From Streptantibioticus cattleyicolor NRRL 8057 = DSM 46488 (lineage in GTDB: Bacteria > Actinomycetota > Actinomycetes > Streptomycetales > Streptomycetaceae), in assembly GCF_000240165.1 (NCBI RefSeq), contig NC_017585.1, positions 1,240,001 to 1,304,000 of the forward strand: a stretch of DNA of 64,000 nucleotides, written 5' to 3'. Under the pieces are notes generated by a model, which made no database searches, had not been told where the DNA came from, and saw only the letters and a list, made by a program, of their open reading frames with translations. Numbering within the stretch: position 1 is the first letter of the stretch; every line of letters starts with the position of its first letter. Made by a program: the position numbers and the translations under genes. Shown here piece by piece: positions 35,476 through 43,986 of this stretch.

Positions 35476-36315
35476 TCAGGGCTCGGCGAGGAGTTGTTCG
35501 CGCAGCGTGGCGAGGGTGCGGGTGAGCAGGCGGGAGATGTGCATCTGGGACAGGCCCAGCCGGCGGCCGATCTCGCGCTGGGTCAGCCCGGAGCCGAACC
35601 GCAGGGCGAGGATGGCGCGTTCGCGCTCCGGCAGCCGTGCGATCAGCGGGCGCAGCGCGGTCAGGTTCTCCACCCGTTCCAGCGCCGGGTCGTCCCCGCC
35701 GAGGTGGTGGGACCAGGCACTGCCTTCGTCGGCGTCCTCGTCCCGGGTGCGGGCGTCCAGCGAGGAGGCGTTGTAGGCGCCCAGCGCGGTGCGCGCCTCA
35801 CGCACCTCGTCCTCGCCGATCCCCAGGTGCGCGGCGAGCTCGGCGGCCGTGGGGTCGCGGTCCAGTTCCACCGCGAGGACGTCGGTGGCCTTCGCCAGCT
35901 CGATCCGCAGCTCCTGGAGCCGGCGCGGGACGCGTACCGCCCAGCTGGTGTCACGGAAGAACCGCTTCATCTCCCCGGTGATGGTGGGCAGCGCGAAGCT
36001 GACGAACTCGGTGCCGTAGCCGGGGTCGTAGCGGTCCACCGCCTTGATCAGGCCGATCAGCCCCACTTGCAGGATGTCGTCCATCTGCTCGGCCCGCTGG
36101 GAGAACCGCCTGGCCGCGAACCGTACCAGCGCGGTGTTCAGCTCGATCAGCGAGTTTCGGACGTACTGGTACTCCTCGGTGCCTTCCTCCAGCGTCGCCA
36201 GACGGGCGAACATCACCCGGGACATCTCCCGGATCTCCGCCGTACCGGCGTCCCGCGCCGGTTCCCGTGCGCTCCTCGTGGTGGCGGCGACCTGTGCCTG
36301 CGGCTGGGCCGGCAT
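35476..36315 (-). CDS. SigB/SigF-family stress RNA polymerase sigma factor
   Basis: 279 residues from ATG 36315 (GGGAGGGAA upstream). It has the SigB layout: region 2 NTALVRFAARRFSQRAEQMDDILQVGLIGLI split over residues 57-90, FVSFALPTITGEMKRFFRD near 103, region 3 DRDPTAAELAAHLGIGEDEV near 151 and region 4 LPERERAILALRFGSGLTQREIG near 230. These factors are controlled by partner switching with anti-sigma and anti-anti-sigma proteins. No such partner is adjacent, but two SpoIIE phosphatases are in the window. A GTG at 36363 could give a longer form. Confidence 0.95.
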   Translation of the reverse strand: MPAQPQAQVAATTRSAREPARDAGTAEIREMSRVMFARLATLEEGTEEYQYVRNSLIELNTALVRFAARRFSQRAEQMDDILQVGLIGLIKAVDRYDPGYGTEFVSFALPTITGEMKRFFRDTSWAVRVPRRLQELRIELAKATDVLAVELDRDPTAAELAAHLGIGEDEVREARTALGAYNASSLDARTRDEDADEGSAWSHHLGGDDPALERVENLTALRPLIARLPERERAILALRFGSGLTQREIGRRLGLSQMHISRLLTRTLATLREQLLAEP

Positions 36316-36370
36316 TGCCTGTTCCCTCCCGGATGGTGTCGGTTCTCCCAGATGGGACGACACCCCCGAC

Positions 36371-36394
36371 TAACCCGGTGGGCGCAGGGTAAAC
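36371..36394 (-). promoter_or_regulatory. SigB-type promoter of the sigma-factor gene
   Basis: Minus strand: GTTT (36394-36391), 14 bases, GGGTTA (36376-36371), fitting the Streptomyces SigB consensus GNNT-N14-16-GGGTA. It would start transcription near 36364, giving a leader of about 49 bases to ATG 36315, so the sigma factor may activate its own gene. A short inverted repeat CTGAC-N5-GTCAG lies just upstream (36401-36415). Confidence 0.6.
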
Positions 36395-36425
36395 CTCAAG
36401 CTGACGAGTTGTCAGAAAAAACCCG

Positions 36426-36602
36426 TCACACCAGGACGATGGCGAAGATGATGATCACGATCGCCACGATGGCCACCACGACCCAGATGCCGCGGCGGCT
36501 GCGTCTCCCGGCGGGGGTCCAGTCCTCCGGCCCGCCGCCACGCGGGCGGTCGTCGGGCAGGCCGGAGTCGTCCCGCCCCTCGCCTCGTCCCGGATCAGAC
36601 AC
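36426..36602 (-). CDS. Small single-pass membrane protein
   Basis: 58 residues from GTG 36602, which is preceded by GGAGG at 6-base spacing. The N-terminal 37 residues are hydrophilic, rich in Gly/Asp/Arg/Pro; residues 39-58 are a C-terminal membrane helix (IWVVVAIVAIVIIIFAIVLV). Tail-anchored layout. Located just upstream of the sigma-factor gene on the same strand, so possibly part of the same stress response. Function unknown. Confidence 0.7.
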   Translation of the reverse strand: MSDPGRGEGRDDSGLPDDRPRGGGPEDWTPAGRRSRRGIWVVVAIVAIVIIIFAIVLV

Positions 36603-36738
36603 GTTCCGCCTCCAGCAGTCTTGAGCACCGGGTTGGTCGTCGCGGACACCGTTACCGTGCGTTCGCCGCTGTTAAACCACCGCGGCCCCGGGCCGGGGAG
36701 GCGGGGACGATCGGCCGGGAACCGACGGTTCGCCGCGC

Positions 36739-37845
36739 TCACCGGGGGAAACGGCGAGATACCGCACGTCGATCGCGAGGAGGTTCCCGATGAGCCGTCT
36801 GCCCCGTCCCGGCGCCACGATCGCCGCCTTCGGCGCGGTGGCCGTGATGAGCCTGCTGTGCGCCTGGCTCGTCGTCGTGCTGCTCGCCCCCGCGGCCGGG
36901 AACGGCGGCGCCGGGTGACCCGTTACCGCACTCCGAGCCGGCCGGGGCGCCGGCCAGCACCGCGTTGAACTGGGCACCCACCACCAGCGCCAGGTTGGAC
37001 AACCACAGCCACAACAGGAAGACGACGGTCCCGGCGAGCGAACCGTACAGCCGGCTGTAGGAGTTGACGTGCGCCGCGTAGAAGGCGACACCGAACGACG
37101 ACAGCAGCCACAACGCCACCGCGAGGGCGCCGCCGGGCAGCGTACGCCACGGGGAACGGGCGGCGGCCGGGCCGGTACGGAAGACCACCAGCACCAGCAC
37201 CACCGCCAGCACCAGCATGACCGGCCACTGCAGGACACCCCAGACGGCCACCGCGGTGCCGCCGAGCCTCAGCAGCCGTCCGACGCTCCCGGCCGCCGTG
37301 CCGCTGAGCGAGAGCGCCGCCGTGCTGGAGATCAGCACGGCCAGCACGGCGAGCGCCGTCAGCACGATCCGCGGCGCCTTCCGCCAGGCCGGCCGGCAGT
37401 CCGCCACTCCGTACAGGGAGTGCAGCATCCGGCGGAAGACACTGAGGTAGCTGGAGGCCGACCACATCGCGCTGACCGTGCCGAACACGATCAGCAGCCA
37501 CGCCCCGGACGACTGCCCCAGCGCCCGCCCCAGCGAATCGCGCAGCACCGGACGCACCGCCGCCGGCACCACCTCGTCCAGGCGCCCGATCACCTCGTCC
37601 GGCGCCCCGGGCAGCGCCAGCCCCACCACCGAGACGGTGACCAGCAGCATGGGGAAGATCGCGAGCACCGCGTAGTAGGTCAGCGCCGCCGCCTCGTCCG
37701 TGCGGCTGTCGTTCCACACCGCGGCCAGGGTGCGCCACAGCGCCGTACGGTACGTCCGCGCCCTCGCCGCGACGGAGCCGGGGCGCCCGCCGCGCACCGC
37801 CTCCGGCCACGGAGCTGACGTCGGCGCCACGTGCCGATGACCCAC
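36739..37845 (-). CDS. YihY/BrkB-family inner membrane protein with an odd C-terminal tail
   Basis: 368 residues from GTG 37845 (GGGAGGAAACC upstream). Six-helix YihY core: EAAALTYYAVLAIFPMLLV near 50, FGTVSAMWSASSYLSVFRRML near 121, and RLYGSLAGTVVFLLWLWLSNLALVVGAQFNAVL near 263-296 split over the last helix. Often annotated ribonuclease BN, wrongly; the function is unclear. After AGAPAG at about residue 303 the remaining 65 residues look unlike the family and lose the G/C third-position bias; this part runs antisense through the small gene at 36790-36918. The native stop has probably been lost. Confidence 0.88.
   Translation of the reverse strand: MGHRHVAPTSAPWPEAVRGGRPGSVAARARTYRTALWRTLAAVWNDSRTDEAAALTYYAVLAIFPMLLVTVSVVGLALPGAPDEVIGRLDEVVPAAVRPVLRDSLGRALGQSSGAWLLIVFGTVSAMWSASSYLSVFRRMLHSLYGVADCRPAWRKAPRIVLTALAVLAVLISSTAALSLSGTAAGSVGRLLRLGGTAVAVWGVLQWPVMLVLAVVLVLVVFRTGPAAARSPWRTLPGGALAVALWLLSSFGVAFYAAHVNSYSRLYGSLAGTVVFLLWLWLSNLALVVGAQFNAVLAGAPAGSECGNGSPGAAVPGRGGEQHDDEPGAQQAHHGHRAEGGDRGAGTGQTAHREPPRDRRAVSRRFPR
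36790..36918 (+). CDS. 42-residue membrane micro-protein
   Basis: ATG 36790 to TGA 36918, with AGGAGG 8 bases upstream, the strongest kind of ribosome site. One membrane helix spans residues 10-35 (IAAFGAVAVMSLLCAWLVVV plus LLAP), with a basic start and Gly-rich end. Third-position G/C use is high in this frame and low in the overlapping antisense frame, which supports this strand as the coding one. Divergent from the 58-residue membrane protein. Confidence 0.65.
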   Translation: MSRLPRPGATIAAFGAVAVMSLLCAWLVVVLLAPAAGNGGAG

Positions 37846-37946
37846 GGTTTCCTCCCGCCGCCGGATCCCGCGGCCGAAGGCAACCGCCGTCCGCCGCCCT
37901 GGTCTTGCGGATACCCAGGCGGCGGCCGGCTACCCCGGGATGGTGA

Positions 37947-39884
37947 CTACAGTGTGTTTTCCAGCCGCTGCGCCACCAGCTTGATGAAGCGCGACGGGTC
38001 GGTCAGCTCGCCGCCCTCGGCCAACAGGGCCATGCCGTGCAGGAGTTCGGCCGTCTCCGCCAGGGCGGGGTCGTCCGAGCGTTCGGCGTGCGCCTTGTTG
38101 AGCCCGCTCACCAGCGGGTGGCCGGGGTTGAGCTCCAGGATGCGCTTGACGTGCGGCACCTCCTGGCCCATGGCGCGGTACATCTGCTCCAGCGCCGGGG
38201 TGACGTCGTGGGTGTCGGAGACCACACAGGCCGGCGAGACGGTCAGGCGCGAGGAGAGGCGCACCTCCTTGACGTGCTCGCCGAGCAGCTCGGACATCCA
38301 GGTCAGCAGGGCCGCGTACTCCTCCTGGCGCTTCTCGCGCTCGTCCGCCGCCTCCTTCTTCTCCTCCTCGGTGCCCAGGTCCACCTCGCCCTTGGCGATG
38401 GACCGCAGCTGCTTGCCCTCGAACCCGGGGACCGCGTCCACCCACACCTCGTCCACCGGGTCGGTGAGCAGCAGCACCTCGATGCCCTTGGCGCGGAACG
38501 CCTCCATGTGCGGGGAGTTCTCGATCGCCTGCCGGGACTCGCCGGTCAGGTAGTAGATGTGCTCCTGGCCCTCCTTCATCCGCTCCACGTAGGCCTGGAG
38601 GGTGGTCAGCTCCTCCTTGTCGTGCGTGGAGGCGAACGAGGAGACCGCGAGGATGGCGTCCCGGTTCTCGAAGTCGCTCAGCAACCCTTCCTTGAGCACC
38701 CGGCCGAACTCCCGCCAGAACGTGGCGTACCGCTCCGGGGAGCCGGTCATCATGTCCTTGACGGTGGAGAGCACCTTCTTGGCCAGGCGCCGGTGCATCA
38801 GCTGGATCTGCCGGTCCTGCTGGAGGATCTCCCGGGAGACGTTGAGCGACAGGTCCTGCGCGTCCACCACGCCCTTGACGAAGCGCAGGTAGGGCGGCAT
38901 CAGCTCCTCGCAGTCGTCCATGATGAAGACGCGCTTGACGTAGAGCTGGACACCGCGCTTGTACCCCTGCATGAACAGGTCGTGCGGCGCGTGGAACGGG
39001 ATGAACAGCAGCGCCTGGTACTCGAAGGTGCCCTCCGCCTGGAGCCGGACGATCTCCAGCGGGTCGCTCCAGTCGTGGCTGATGTGCTTGTACAGCTCGT
39101 GGTACTCCTCGTCGGAGACCTCGTCCCGGGGGCGCGCCCACAGCGCCTTCATGGAGTTGAGGGTCTCCGGCTCGCGCGGCCCGGCCTCCTGCCCCTCCGA
39201 GGCTTCTTCGTCGGCGCCGGTGTCGCTGTCGGCCGCGGTCACCATCCTGATCGGCCAGGTGATGAAGTCCGAGTACCGCTTGACGATCTCCTTGATCTTC
39301 CACGGAGAGGTGTAGTCGTACAGCTTGTCCTCGGCGTCCGCCGGCTTCAGGCGCAGGGTGACGGAGGTGCCCTGGGGCGCGTCCGGGGCCGTGTCGATGG
39401 TGTACGTGCCCTCGCCGCTCGACGTCCAGCGGGTGCCCTTGCTCTCCCCGGCCCGCCGGGTCACCAGCGTGACCTCGTCGGCCACCATGAAGCTGGCGTA
39501 GAAGCCCACGCCGAACTGGCCGATCAGGTCCTCGGCGGTGGCGGAGTCCTTGGCCTCCTTCAGCTCCCGCACGAACTTCGCGGTGCCGGAGTTGGCGATG
39601 GTGCCGATGAGCTGGACCACCTCGTCGTGCGACATCCCGATGCCGTTGTCCCGCACCGTCAGCGTGCGGGCCTCCTTGTCGGCCTCGATCTCGATGTGGA
39701 GGTCGGACACGTCCGCGCCGAGGGTGTCGTCGCGGAGCGCCTCGATGCGCAACTTGTCGAGCGCGTCGGAGGCGTTGGAGACGAGCTCCCGCAGGAACAC
39801 GTCCTTGTTCGAGTAGATTGAGTGGATCATCAGCTGGAGCAGCTGACGTGCCTCTACCTGGAACTCGAACGTCTCGGTCGGCAT
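37947..39884 (-). CDS. htpG: Molecular chaperone HtpG (Hsp90)
   Basis: 645 residues, full length. GHKL ATPase N-domain: [14 protein letters not shown] near residue 34, [11 protein letters not shown] near 79, and [16 protein letters not shown] near 122; middle domain with [15 protein letters not shown] near 348; C-terminal dimerisation domain. A cytosolic ATP-dependent chaperone. ATG 39884 has GAAGGAAA upstream. The 199-base upstream region has an inverted repeat GTCACC-G-GGTGAC (39905-39917) but no HAIR or CIRCE element that I can see, so the control differs from HspR or HrcA regulation. Confidence 0.97.
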
Positions 39885-40083
39885 GATTCGCGTTTCCTTC
39901 TCAGGTCACCGGGTGACATGGACGATCACAGCACTTTAAATCACCCGGCGGGGCGCGCGCCCTCGCCCGTTCGCAGTACGCGCGGGCAGTGGTCCTTTCC
40001 CGGACCTACAGGTCTGTGCGGTGATGGAGCGGGGTAACCGAGCTGTCCCAGCACTTGTCGATCAAGAAAGACCCGTTCCGTTG

Positions 40084-40419
40084 ATGACCAGCACCAGCAA
40101 GCCCGCGTTAACGGCCGAGCGCGCCCGGCACGTCCACCGCCGCCGGGTCGGCCCCCGCCGCCCCGGCGGCGTCTACACCAGCGGCACCGACGGCGAGACG
40201 TACGTCGTCCTCGCCGTGCACTACGGGGCGGACGCCCGGGCGGCCCTGGGCCACCCGATGGGGTGGGCCGTCACGGTGCGCACCGCCGACGGCCGCGAGC
40301 GCACGCACTGCACCCCGTGGGACCCCAGGCGCGACCGGGTCCGGGGCGACCTGTGCCCACGGTGCCTGGGCCCGCTGCGCCGCCACCCGCCGGGCGGCCC
40401 CTGCCCCGCCCGGGTCTGA
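40084..40419 (+). CDS. Small hypothetical protein with CxxC
   Basis: 111 residues from ATG 40084. Arg-rich N-terminus (ARHVHRRRVGPRRPGG), central YVVLAVHYGADARAALGHPM, and a C-terminal CPRC pair near residue 96. No family recognised. Codon bias supports coding. The start lacks a clear ribosome site. Confidence 0.55.
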   Translation: MTSTSKPALTAERARHVHRRRVGPRRPGGVYTSGTDGETYVVLAVHYGADARAALGHPMGWAVTVRTADGRERTHCTPWDPRRDRVRGDLCPRCLGPLRRHPPGGPCPARV

Positions 40420-40568
40420 GGCACCCCGCCACGGGCGGGAACCACGTTGCCCCGGCCGGGTGGTGTGGCGGGCGCCGGGCGGGGGTACACACTTGCGGAG
40501 GCCGTACGGGCGGCCTTCGGACTCGCGCCCCGCGGGGGCCGGCCGGCAGTGGAGCAAAGGAATAACGC

Positions 40569-40772
40569 ATGGCCAGCGGTACGGTGAAGTGGTTCAACTC
40601 CGAAAAGGGCTACGGATTCATCGCCCAGGACGGAGGCGGGCCCGACGTCTTCGCCCACTACTCCAACATCTCCGGCAACGGTTACCGCGAACTCCTCGAG
40701 GGCGAGACGGTGACCTTCGACATCACCCAGGGAGCCAAGGGCCCGCAGGCCGAGAACATCGTGCGCGCCTGA
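40569..40772 (+). CDS. Cold-shock protein (CspA family)
   Basis: 67 residues, complete [23 protein letters not shown] (RNP1 KGYGFI) and DVFAHYSNI (RNP2-type FAHY). Binds single-stranded RNA/DNA as an RNA chaperone. ATG 40569, with AAAGGAA upstream, and a strong hairpin 19 bases after the stop. Single-gene transcript. Confidence 0.97.
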   Translation: MASGTVKWFNSEKGYGFIAQDGGGPDVFAHYSNISGNGYRELLEGETVTFDITQGAKGPQAENIVRA

Positions 40773-40790
40773 CACCGCGGGGACACCCGG

Positions 40791-40823
40791 CCCGGGGCCG
40801 CCACCACCGGTGGCGGCCCCGGG
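40791..40823 (+). terminator. Terminator of the cold-shock gene
   Basis: CCCGGGGCCGCCACC (40791-40805), loop ACC, GGTGGCGGCCCCGGG (40809-40823): perfect 15-bp stem, 19 bases past the stop. Confidence 0.85.
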
Positions 40824-41287
40824 CCTCGGGCGTGAAAGGGCGCCCGTAAGGGTGAACCTCGTCGGGCCCCGGCGCGGGAGAACCCGGCGCGGTGTCACCT
40901 GCGCCACCGGCGCCCACATCACGCCCGCGCGGCCACGGCGGCCGGGCGGACGCCCGCCGGCCGGTCCGACCCCGACCCGGTGATCCGCACCAGCGGTGAG
41001 CAGCCCCGCCGAATCTCCCTCCCCGGCAGAGCGCCTACTCCGAGCCGCACTTCTGCGAGGCATACTGGCCGACGTTCCGCCAGATCGACTTCCCACGGGC
41101 CCCGCGCGGCTGCGGTGCGTCGACGCCGCTCCGGCGGCCGACCGTTCACGGGGTGCCGCGAGCGGTCGCCGGGTACGCCGGGCCGGGGACCCGCTACGGC
41201 TCCCGGGCGCGCCCGACCGGCCCGGGGACGGCCGCGGTGTGAGACTGGGCGCCGGGGGCCCGGGGCGGCACTGCGGTGAGGAGCGGC
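40824..41287. other. Intergenic region with a possible gene remnant
   Basis: 464 bases with no complete gene. One plus-strand frame, open from 41000 to TGA about 41240, has G/C-rich third positions and a protein-like stretch (YSEPHFCEAYWPTFRQIDFP) but no start codon after the TGA at 40997, so it may be a decayed gene fragment. I recognise no family. The ribosome site of the next gene (GAGGAG) is at the right end. Confidence 0.3.
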
Positions 41288-41827
41288 ATGGGGCTGTTGG
41301 CCAGACGCGGGCACGGTGAGCGGCGCGACCCCGGGCGGCCGGGCCTGGGCAGCCGGCTGAAGGACGCGTACGGTGACCACGTCGGCCCCGCCGAGCAGTC
41401 GGTGCTGATGGCCTGGTCGGCGTTTACCGCGACGTTCGGCGTCACCCGCGCGCTGACGTACTGGATCAGGGGCGGCCACGGCCCGTCCGGCGGGGGGATC
41501 CGGCTCGGCGGGCGCCACTTCCACCACTACAACATCGGCATCGCGCTGCTGTGCGGGGTGGGCGCGGTGGCCCTGCGCGGCCAGGAACGCCACCGCCGCC
41601 ACCCGCTGACCGCCATCGCCTACGGCAGCGCGAACGCTCTCATCGTCGACGAGTTGATGCTCCTGCTCGACCTGGAGGACGTCTACTGGGCCAAGGAGGG
41701 GCGCACCAGCGTCGACGTCGCCGTCGGGCTGATCGGGGCCGGCGGGATCTACTTCGCCTCCACCGGCTTCTGGCACCGCGCCACCCGCGAGGTCGCCACC
41801 TCCCTCACCCCGCGCCGCACCGGCTGA
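41288..41827 (+). CDS. Conserved integral membrane protein
   Basis: 179 residues from ATG 41288 after GAGGAGCGGC. Three to four membrane segments (around residues 40, 80, 105 and 145) and a histidine cluster GGRHFHHYNIGIALL between the first two, typical of a conserved actinobacterial membrane family without assigned function. IVDELMLLLDLEDVYW follows a third helix. The His and Asp residues could bind metal. Stand-alone. Confidence 0.75.
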   Translation: MGLLARRGHGERRDPGRPGLGSRLKDAYGDHVGPAEQSVLMAWSAFTATFGVTRALTYWIRGGHGPSGGGIRLGGRHFHHYNIGIALLCGVGAVALRGQERHRRHPLTAIAYGSANALIVDELMLLLDLEDVYWAKEGRTSVDVAVGLIGAGGIYFASTGFWHRATREVATSLTPRRTG

Positions 41828-41868
41828 CCCTCGGTCCGGCACGTTCCCGGACGGCTGTTCACCCGGCG

Positions 41869-41900
41869 GTATACATGACGCGTATACCCGATGTGTATAG
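41869..41900. promoter_or_regulatory. Three phased GTATAC repeats before ABC gene
   Basis: GTATAC at 41869, GTATAC at 41882 and GTATAG at 41895, each exactly 13 bases apart, in an A/T-richer patch 74 bases before the ABC gene start. TATAGT at 41896-41901 could be a -10 element. A likely regulator-binding array; the regulator is unknown and not in the neighbourhood. Confidence 0.6.
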
Positions 41901-41973
41901 TCGTCGGCATGCTGTTCCACCGTGATCCGCCCCCGTGCCCCGCCCGTCCCGGCCCGTGCCCGTGGGGCGTCCG

Positions 41974-42687
41974 ATGCAGGTGAGCACGAGGCTGTGCCAG
42001 GCCGGCTCGCCGCCGTCCCGGCCGCCGAGGGTGGTGCTGGCCGCGTTCGGGGTCCGCAAGTCCTTCGGCCCGTACGTGGCGCTGGACGGGGCCTCGCTGG
42101 CGATACGTCCCGGTGAGGCCGTCGTGGTGCGCGGCGAGCCGGGCGCGGGCAAGTCGACGCTGCTGATGTGCCTGGCCAACCACTTGCGGGCGGACGCCGG
42201 ACTCGTGGTCTACCAGGGCGTCCGGCTCGGCGTCGAACGCACCTCGGGCGGCCCCGCGTTGCTGACCGGGGCCGCGATGCTGCGCCCCGATCTGACCTGC
42301 GCGGAGAACGTCGCCCGGCCGCTGCGGCGGATGGGGCTGCGCCGCCGGGCCGCCCGCCGGGTGGCCACCGCGTGGCTGGACCGGCTCGGCGCCCCCGGCT
42401 GCGGCCGGCGCTACCCGGGCGAACTGTCCTGCGGCCAGTCCCACCGCGTGGCCGCCGCCACCGTACTGGCCACCGCGCCCCGGGTGGTGCTGGCCGACGA
42501 CCCGGCCGAGTTGATGGACCGGGGCGAGGCGTTGGACGTCACCCGCTCGGTGCTGGAGGCCGCCCGTGCCGTCGGCGCGGCGCTGGTGCTGGCGGCCCGT
42601 GACGCGTCGGTCGCCGCGGACGCCGACCGGCAGGTGCTGCTGCGCGAGGGCCGCGTCGTCGGCGGAAGGGAGATACCGGGATGGTGA
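41974..42687 (+). CDS. ABC transporter-like ATP-binding protein, degenerate motifs
   Basis: 237 residues from ATG 41974 (start uncertain; no strong ribosome site). Walker A GEPGAGKSTLLM is intact, the signature reads LSCGQSHRVA where LSGGQ is usual, and Walker B VVLADDPAEL has Asp for the catalytic Glu. The H-loop position is AARDAS without His. ATP binding is likely, fast hydrolysis doubtful. No permease is adjacent; instead the stop lies 7 bases into the membrane glycosyltransferase-like gene, which may be its partner. Confidence 0.8.
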   Translation: MQVSTRLCQAGSPPSRPPRVVLAAFGVRKSFGPYVALDGASLAIRPGEAVVVRGEPGAGKSTLLMCLANHLRADAGLVVYQGVRLGVERTSGGPALLTGAAMLRPDLTCAENVARPLRRMGLRRRAARRVATAWLDRLGAPGCGRRYPGELSCGQSHRVAAATVLATAPRVVLADDPAELMDRGEALDVTRSVLEAARAVGAALVLAARDASVAADADRQVLLREGRVVGGREIPGW

Positions 42688-43940
42688 CGACGACGGGGGT
42701 CCGGCGGACGGCCGCGCTGTGGCGTGCCGCGTCCCGCCTCGCCGCCCGGCCCGCCTTCGAAGTCGTGGTGCTGGCCGGCTGCGCGGTGGCCGCGCTGGCG
42801 GTGGGGGTCGCCTCGCCCGCCGGCACCGCCCAGGAGACGTGGGGCCTGGCGGCGGCCGGGGGATACGGCGCCGCCTGCCTGGTGGCCGCCGGCTCCCGGG
42901 TGCGGTGGGGGAGCGGAGCGGCGGCCGTGGCGGTGGCGGGGGCCGTCGTCGTACCGCTGGTGCGATTGGTGGTGGCCGGCAAGGCGCAGATGGAGGTCGG
43001 GGTGATCGAACGCGGCGCCGCGACGCTGCTGTCCTCCGGCACGCCCTACCTCCAACAGCCGCGCTGCGTACCGGAGTTCAACCCCTACCTGCCCGGCATG
43101 TCGGTCTTCGGGCTGCCGCACGCGCTCTTCGGCGACCATCTGCTGACCAGTGCCCGGTTGTGGATGACGGTGGCGTTCCTGGCGGCGATGGCGGCGGCCG
43201 TACGGATGTCCGGTGCCGGTGGACGGGGGTTGTTGTGGCTGACCGCCTGTCCGGTGCTGGCGCTGCCGTTGGTGATCGGCGGCGTGGATCCGCCGGTCGT
43301 CGGGCTGTTGTGTCTGGCGCTCTCCGGTGCCCGGGCCGGTCGTCCGGTGGCCGCCGGGCTGGCGGTGGGGGCCGCGGCGGCGTTGAAGTGGACGGCGTGG
43401 CCGGCCCTCGCCGTACTGCCGGTGCTCGTCGCGGTGTGCCGTGGACGCCGTGCGGCGGGCCGGTGCGCGGTGGCGATGGCGGGGGTCGCCCTGGTGTGCA
43501 CGCTGCCGGCCGCGGTGGTGGACGCGGACGCCTTCGTGACCAATGTCGTCCTCTACCCCTCCGGGCTCGCCCGGACGGTGTCCACCGCGGCCAGCCCGTT
43601 GCCGGGACGGCTGATCGCGGATCTGCTGCCGGACGGCAAGGCGGTCACCATGGTGCTGCTGGGCCTGGCGGCGGCGGCCGTCGGGGTCTCGCTGCTCGTC
43701 CGCCCGCCGCGTGGCGTCGTGGCGGCGGGGGACCGGCTGGCGCTCGGCCTGACGATCGCCGTCCTGCTGATGCCCGCCACCCGCGTCGGCTCCGCCGTCT
43801 ACCCCGTGGCGCTGATGGTCTGGCCCCGCCTGATCGCCGCCGTCCACCGCCGTACCGCAACGGTGACGGTGACCCGGCGCACCGCCCCGGTGCCCGTTGG
43901 GCGGGCGGTACCGGCGCGGCGGGAGGAGGCGCGGGTGTAG
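42681..43940 (+). CDS. GT87-like polyprenol-dependent glycosyltransferase/membrane protein
   Basis: 419 residues, about ten membrane helices. LLSSGTPYLQQPRCVPEFNPYLPGM near residue 115-138 and the short loops are typical of actinobacterial GT87 (DUF2029) mannosyltransferases, which use polyprenyl-phosphate-linked sugar outside the membrane. The conserved Asp expected in the first loop is not obvious. Overlaps the ABC ATPase gene by 7 bases. Convergent with the serine hydrolase gene. Confidence 0.75.
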   Translation: MVTTTGVRRTAALWRAASRLAARPAFEVVVLAGCAVAALAVGVASPAGTAQETWGLAAAGGYGAACLVAAGSRVRWGSGAAAVAVAGAVVVPLVRLVVAGKAQMEVGVIERGAATLLSSGTPYLQQPRCVPEFNPYLPGMSVFGLPHALFGDHLLTSARLWMTVAFLAAMAAAVRMSGAGGRGLLWLTACPVLALPLVIGGVDPPVVGLLCLALSGARAGRPVAAGLAVGAAAALKWTAWPALAVLPVLVAVCRGRRAAGRCAVAMAGVALVCTLPAAVVDADAFVTNVVLYPSGLARTVSTAASPLPGRLIADLLPDGKAVTMVLLGLAAAAVGVSLLVRPPRGVVAAGDRLALGLTIAVLLMPATRVGSAVYPVALMVWPRLIAAVHRRTATVTVTRRTAPVPVGRAVPARREEARV

Positions 43941-43986
43941 CGCCACGGCCGGCGATGCCCTCGCGCGGCCGCGCACCGGCGGCGGG

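Noticed and set aside
38037-39821. A 594-codon plus-strand frame inside htpG
   Set aside because: Antisense shadow of htpG; protein is Leu/Val/Arg-rich with no domain.
39885-40020. HAIR or CIRCE heat-shock operator before htpG
   Set aside because: Only GTCACC-G-GGTGAC was found; neither CTTGAGT-N7-ACTCAAG nor the CIRCE arms are present.
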